A DNA stretch of 9,146 bases. Source: Oscillospiraceae bacterium. GTDB lineage: Bacteria > Bacillota_A > Clostridia > Oscillospirales > Ruminococcaceae. The notes under the pieces were generated by a model. The model was not told the origin of the DNA. It searched no databases and worked only from the letters and a program-made list of their open reading frames with translations. Below are positions 5,763 to 9,146 of the stretch, piece by piece. Location: positions 1 to 9,146 of the forward strand of contig JAFSHE010000224.1 in the NCBI GenBank assembly GCA_017440445.1, given 5' to 3'. Within the stretch, counting starts at the first letter, position 1. Each line of letters starts with the position of its first letter. The position numbers and the translations under genes are program-made.

Positions 5763-6788
5763 ATGAAAATACTGCTTTATTCCGAGGCTATGCGCCTTAT
5801 AAAGGTCTCAGGTCTCGGCCGTGCCATAATGCACCAGCGTCGTGCGCTGGAAATGTACGGCACGGAATATACCATCGATGAAAAAGACCATGATTACGAT
5901 ATCGTACATATCAATACGCTCGGCTTGAAATCTCACCGCCTTGCAAAGACCGCAAAGAAAGCGGGAAAGCATGTTGTATACCATGCGCACTCAACACAGG
6001 AGGATTTCGCAAACTCCTTCCTCGGCTCAAATCTGATACTCGGCCCGTACAAGAAGTGGATAATGTCCTGCTACAACCGTGGAGATGTCATCATCACTCC
6101 CACGGAGTATTCCAAGGGACTTCTCGAGGGCTACGGCATCAAAAAACCTATATTCGCCATCTCAAACGGAATAGACCTGGACTACTACAAGCCCGCTCCC
6201 GATGACCGAAAGGAATTCAGAGAGAAATACGGTTTCTCGGACACCGACAAGGTAGTCATGTCGGTGGGCCTTTATTTCCAGCGGAAGGGCATACTGGATT
6301 TCGTTGAGCTTGCACGCTCCATGCCCGACCACAAGTTTATATGGTTCGGAAAAACTCCGCTGATATCCGTTCCGCACAAGATACGCAAGGCGGTAAGAAC
6401 AAATCTGCCCAACCTGATATTTGCAGGATATGTTCAGCCCGCAGACCTCAAAAAAGCCTACATCGGCTCGGACGTGTACATGTTCCCCACCTACGAGGAG
6501 ACCGAGGGAATAGTTCTTCTGGAGGCTCTCGCCTGCCGTGCGAACGTCATCGTGCGTAATATTCCCATCTTCAACTGGCTGAAAGATGAAGCCGACTGCT
6601 ATAAGGCAGGAAACAACACTGAATTTGAGGACCGCATACGTGGTATCACTGAGGGACGTCTGCCCTCTCTCAGGGACGCAGGCTATGCCGCTGTGGAGGA
6701 CAAGGACCTCAGCAGGATAGGCGCACGTCTTATGGAGGCATATAACTGCGCACTTAATGACAGCTCAGACAAAAAACTGAATGTATGA
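5763..6788 (+). CDS. GT4 glycosyltransferase, CpoA/LafB-like (probable glycolipid synthesis)
   Basis: 341-residue retaining GT-B glycosyltransferase with no membrane segment, expected to act at the inner face of the membrane. The N-terminal domain carries MKILLYSEAMRLIKVSGLGRA (1-21, with the acceptor-side glycine loop), HINTLGLKS (49-57), YHAHSTQEDFANSFLGSN (73-90) and IITPTEYSK (110-118). The donor domain has ISNGIDLDYYKP (133-144), SVGLYFQRKG (167-176), and the EX7E motif with E246 and E254. The pattern closely resembles streptococcal CpoA and LafB, which add a second sugar to glucosyl-diacylglycerol; donor and acceptor here are inferred only. Start: ATG 5763 follows GGAGG after four bases and begins the conserved MKILLY strand; in-frame codons further up lie in the promoter. 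It is transcribed alone, between its own promoter and terminator. Confidence 0.92.
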   Translation: MKILLYSEAMRLIKVSGLGRAIMHQRRALEMYGTEYTIDEKDHDYDIVHINTLGLKSHRLAKTAKKAGKHVVYHAHSTQEDFANSFLGSNLILGPYKKWIMSCYNRGDVIITPTEYSKGLLEGYGIKKPIFAISNGIDLDYYKPAPDDRKEFREKYGFSDTDKVVMSVGLYFQRKGILDFVELARSMPDHKFIWFGKTPLISVPHKIRKAVRTNLPNLIFAGYVQPADLKKAYIGSDVYMFPTYEETEGIVLLEALACRANVIVRNIPIFNWLKDEADCYKAGNNTEFEDRIRGITEGRLPSLRDAGYAAVEDKDLSRIGARLMEAYNCALNDSSDKKLNV

Positions 6789-6795
6789 TACACAG

Positions 6796-6830
6796 CACAC
6801 CATGAACATTCATGGTGTGTTTCTTTTTTT
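6796..6830 (+). terminator. Terminator of the GT4 gene
   Basis: Perfect 10-bp stem CACACCATGA / TCATGGTGTG around loop ACAT, then TTTCTTTTTTT. It starts eight bases after the stop codon. A classic intrinsic terminator for the plus strand. Confidence 0.95.
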
Positions 6831-6869
6831 CAGACATCACAAAGAATGTATTTATATTATATATAAGTA

Positions 6870-6898
6870 TTGACATATTCGTCAAATTGAGATATAAT
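6870..6898 (+). promoter_or_regulatory. Perfect consensus promoter of the VWA-PP2C unit, with overlapping inverted repeat
   Basis: TTGACA (6870-6875), 17-base spacer, TATAAT (6893-6898): both boxes match consensus. The -35 box is also the left arm of an inverted repeat TTGAC-N6-GTCAA (6870-6885), a possible operator by position. The predicted start near 6905 gives a leader of about 77 bases. Confidence 0.85.
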
Positions 6899-6908
6899 AT
6901 TAAGATGA

Positions 6909-6960
6909 AGAAGTAATATCTTCTGTGAACTATTACCAAAAAATCTGCGAATATCGCAGA
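6909..6960 (+). other. Two hairpins in the 5' leader of the VWA gene
   Basis: AGAAG-TAATAT-CTTCT (6909-6924) would fold at the very 5' end of the transcript. TCTGCGA-ATA-TCGCAGA (6944-6960) is a perfect 7-bp stem with a 3-base loop, ending 11 bases before the GGAGG of the first gene. Neither has a T run, so these are not terminators; a 5' stabiliser or translation control is possible. Confidence 0.5.
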
Positions 6961-6981
6961 GCTATAAAAACGGAGGTTAAT

Positions 6982-7623
6982 ATGGCGGATTATATAAGAA
7001 GGCTGCCCGTATACCTGCTGCTGGACTGCTCAGGCTCCATGGCAGGCGAACCTATCGAGGCTGTAAAGCAGGGAATCAAGGCTCTCGTTTCAGAGCTTAA
7101 AAGCGACCCGCAGGCACTGGAAACTGCCTGCCTTTCGGTAATTACATTCGACAGCTCCGCACGTCAGATAACTCCTCTGACAGAGCTTATGCTGTTCAAG
7201 GAGCCGCAGCTTGCCGCGGGCGGAGCTACCGCTCTCGGCGGAGCGCTCAAGATACTGGCAGAGTGCATCCGTGCCGAAGTACGCACCTCCACCCCCACCC
7301 AGAAGGGCGACTGGAAGCCGCTGGTATTCCTGCTGACAGACGGCGCTCCCACAGATAATCTTGACGACGGACTCGACGAGCTCAAGACCGTTGCCGCAGG
7401 AAACATTATCGCATGTGCGGCAGGTGCAAACGCAAACACGAATACTCTCAAGAAGATTACCAATAATGTACTTATGATGAATAACCTCACAGCGGGAGAT
7501 ATGGCGCAGTTCTTTGCGTGGGTATCCGGCTCCATCAAGGCTTCCTCCAAGAGCATCGACGCTATGCCGGGCGAGGCTGTACAGCTCCCTCCTCCCCCTC
7601 AGGGCTTCGTTATCGTACCTTAA
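6982..7623 (+). CDS. TerY-like von Willebrand factor A (VWA) domain protein
   Basis: 213-residue, essentially single-domain VWA protein, cytosolic (no signal peptide or membrane segment). The metal-ion-dependent adhesion site is complete: DCSGS (D15, S17, S19), T83 in GGATALGG, and D120 in LLTDGAPTD (117-125). It should bind a divalent ion and hold a protein partner. The C-terminus ends in a proline-rich stretch (PPPPQG) and a hydrophobic tip (FVIVP). The family includes TerY of tellurite-resistance loci and E. coli YegL. Its neighbour 15 bases downstream is a PP2C phosphatase, the association described for the TerY-P signalling module. Start: ATG 6982 lies five bases after GGAGG; 19 upstream in-frame codons overlap the leader hairpin and have no ribosome site. 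Cellular role in this organism unknown. Confidence 0.92.
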   Translation: MADYIRRLPVYLLLDCSGSMAGEPIEAVKQGIKALVSELKSDPQALETACLSVITFDSSARQITPLTELMLFKEPQLAAGGATALGGALKILAECIRAEVRTSTPTQKGDWKPLVFLLTDGAPTDNLDDGLDELKTVAAGNIIACAAGANANTNTLKKITNNVLMMNNLTAGDMAQFFAWVSGSIKASSKSIDAMPGEAVQLPPPPQGFVIVP

Positions 7624-7638
7624 GAACGGTGATAGTAT

Positions 7639-8958
7639 ATGGATAAAGATGACGCTATCCTCTCTGAGGAGATAAAACCCGTGCGCATCAACGGAGTGGA
7701 GTTCAAACGACCTCTCGGCTCTGTGCCGATATCCGAGGTCGAAAGGGACACCGAGATGGAGGAGGAGCCGCACCTTACCGACCGTGAGGTGATGGAGCAT
7801 ACTGCCTCTATCTGGCGGTACAATCCCATAAAGGACGACGGTATCGAGATGCACACGGAATATCATGCGAAGTATACACAGACCGACAGCGGAGAGATGT
7901 TCGCTGCACGTGTGCGTGGAAAAAAACACAAGCATGACGGAACAAACTGCGACGACTGGTTTGAGACCGCAGTTACAGACGGCTGTTATATCGCAGTGGT
8001 GGCAGACGGCGCAGGCTCCAAGCCGCTTTCCCGCATAGGCGCAAGACTGTGCTGCGAAAATGCCGTTGACTTCCTTAAAAAGGAGCTTTCCGCTCTTTTC
8101 AAGGACTCCCCAAATATCAGGGAGGCGCTTGCCTCGGATATGTCGGGAGAAAGCTTCATGGCCGCCTGCGGTAAGATAGCTCCGCTGGTGCAGAATGCGG
8201 CACGCTTTGCATTCGATAGCATAATAACCTACCTTAAAGGCGTATATAATGATAAAATGTACAGCGCAGCGCTTGGCAGAAAGCCTGTGCTGGCTGACCT
8301 TTCCTCCACATACCTTGCGGCGATAGTTATTCCGCTGACTGTGGACGGCGAGAAGCAGTGCTTCTCTGTCACTGCGCAGATAGGCGACGGCTGTATCTGT
8401 GCGATAAACTCCTCAGCAGACGCCGGCAGCTGCCTTAAGCTGCTTGGCGAGGCCGACAGCGGTGCGTTTTCGGGAGAGACCGATTTTCTCTCCGAAAGAA
8501 CGGTGGACGGAAACATTATTGCGGGAAAGACCCGCATAAGCCGTGGCAAGTCGGATATCATAATGCTTATGACCGACGGAGTGGCGGACGACTACTTCCC
8601 CGCCCAGCCGATGGCAAAACGCCTGTACCTAGACCTGTGCCTTAACGGAATACTCCCGCTGGAGGGCGACGCCTCGGTTGCGGAGCAGCCAGAGCCGATA
8701 CGCTTCCGCTCGGTTTCAATGAGCCAGCGCAGCGTGGAGCTTCAGTATGCAAAGCAGCTTATCGGTGAAAGCGACAGCGCAGAGGCAGCAGTAAATATGC
8801 TGTGGGATAAGCGCAGCTCGCTTATGTGCCACTCGCTTAAGGCATACAGGATATCCCTCGGTGATACCCCGCAGGAAAAGCTGCTGACATGGCTCGATAA
8901 CTACAACGAGCGTGGCAGCTTCGACGACAGGACACTGGTTTTGATACATCTGACATAA
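7639..8958 (+). CDS. PP2C-type serine/threonine phosphatase (YegK/PphC-like) of a TerY-P module
   Basis: 439-residue cytosolic protein with a metal-dependent PP2C phosphatase domain from about residue 86. Seen: RGKKHKHDGTNCDDWF (93-108), AVVADGAGS (119-127) with metal ligands D123 and G124, SSTYLAAIV (222-230), AQIGDGC (246-252), IMLMTDGVADD (308-318) with D313, and FDDRTLVLI (428-436) with D429/D430. These match the PP2C motifs in order, so activity is likely. The first 85 residues form a charged, non-catalytic extension (EMEEE at 39-43) that I do not recognise. It follows the VWA gene by 15 bases and shares its promoter; the ribosome site is weak (only GGTG near the start), suggesting coupling or lower output. 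By analogy with E. coli YegK/YegL it would reverse phosphorylation by a partner kinase, which is not in the window. Confidence 0.92.
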   Translation: MDKDDAILSEEIKPVRINGVEFKRPLGSVPISEVERDTEMEEEPHLTDREVMEHTASIWRYNPIKDDGIEMHTEYHAKYTQTDSGEMFAARVRGKKHKHDGTNCDDWFETAVTDGCYIAVVADGAGSKPLSRIGARLCCENAVDFLKKELSALFKDSPNIREALASDMSGESFMAACGKIAPLVQNAARFAFDSIITYLKGVYNDKMYSAALGRKPVLADLSSTYLAAIVIPLTVDGEKQCFSVTAQIGDGCICAINSSADAGSCLKLLGEADSGAFSGETDFLSERTVDGNIIAGKTRISRGKSDIIMLMTDGVADDYFPAQPMAKRLYLDLCLNGILPLEGDASVAEQPEPIRFRSVSMSQRSVELQYAKQLIGESDSAEAAVNMLWDKRSSLMCHSLKAYRISLGDTPQEKLLTWLDNYNERGSFDDRTLVLIHLT

Positions 8959-9020
8959 AGATAAAGGAATAATTATAAAGAACGGATAAAACGACTAATT
9001 GCCCTACTTAATAAACATCG

Positions 9021-9060
9021 ATTTCTGCTGAAGGACACCTTATTTTCCTTCAGCAGAAAT
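9021..9060. terminator. Long hairpin after the PP2C gene, possible bidirectional terminator
   Basis: Perfect 15-bp inverted repeat (ATTTCTGCTGAAGGA at 9021-9035; its complement at 9046-9060) around a 10-base loop, 62 bases after the PP2C stop. Neither flank has a real T run (plus tail TCATCTTAAATC, minus tail CGATGTTTATTAAG), so termination efficiency is uncertain. It could also be a 3' stabiliser. The 86 bases after it show no start codon with a ribosome site on either strand. Confidence 0.55.
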
Positions 9061-9146
9061 TCATCTTAAATCCACACAACTATAAATATTCACCAGAGCC
9101 ATTTCATCATTCCAAGAACGAATTTGAAGAGCCGGAACTTTCTTCA

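Noticed and set aside
7090..7935. 281-codon minus-strand frame antisense to the VWA and PP2C genes
   Set aside because: The plus strand encodes complete MIDAS and PP2C motifs there; the antisense product has no recognisable features.
9061..9146. Possible partial gene at the right edge
   Set aside because: Plus- and minus-strand frames stay open for at most about 40 codons without start or ribosome site, one passing through the hairpin. Too little sequence to support a gene.

Overview
The window looks like chromosomal DNA from a low-to-mid GC anaerobic Clostridia, most likely Ruminococcus or a relative in the Oscillospiraceae. This is inferred from Gram-positive-style Shine-Dalgarno sites (AGGAGG, GGAGG), near-consensus sigma-A promoters, the order M16 peptidase pair - lgt - folD, a LafB/CpoA-like glycolipid glycosyltransferase and a DUF378 protein. 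Genes are near 50% GC and the spacers are AT-rich. I see no phage, transposon, CRISPR or plasmid signature.

Positions 1-4301, minus strand: one tightly packed operon read right to left. It holds an M16-like protein without zinc ligands (YfmF type), an M16 metallopeptidase with an intact HxxEH site (YfmH type), prolipoprotein diacylglyceryl transferase (lgt, with an unusual acidic cytosolic tail) and folD (cut by the window edge). The joints are a 4-base overlap, a 16-base gap and a 1-base gap.

Positions 4302-4747: an intergenic region carrying, on the minus strand, a perfect TTGACA-N17-TATAAT promoter followed about 110 bases later by an intrinsic terminator, and then a second promoter just before the operon. 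This is either a roughly 130-nt small RNA gene or a transcription attenuator leader for the operon. I consider it the least explained element here.

Positions 4748-4957: a small DUF378 membrane protein gene (minus strand) with its own terminator hairpin.

Positions 5184-5550: a complete tRNA operon on the plus strand (promoter, Val-TAC, Asp-GTC, Gly-GCC, each with encoded CCA, then a strong terminator).

Positions 5655-6830: a single-gene unit for a GT4 glycosyltransferase resembling streptococcal CpoA and LafB, which act on glucosyl-diacylglycerol, with its own promoter, structured leader and terminator.

Positions 6870-9060: a perfect-consensus promoter with a symmetrical element, a leader with hairpins, and two genes: a TerY-like VWA protein with a complete MIDAS and a PP2C-type phosphatase. 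These are two of the three parts of the TerY/PP2C/kinase ('TerY-P') signalling module. No kinase begins in the last 190 bases, where a long hairpin appears to close the unit.
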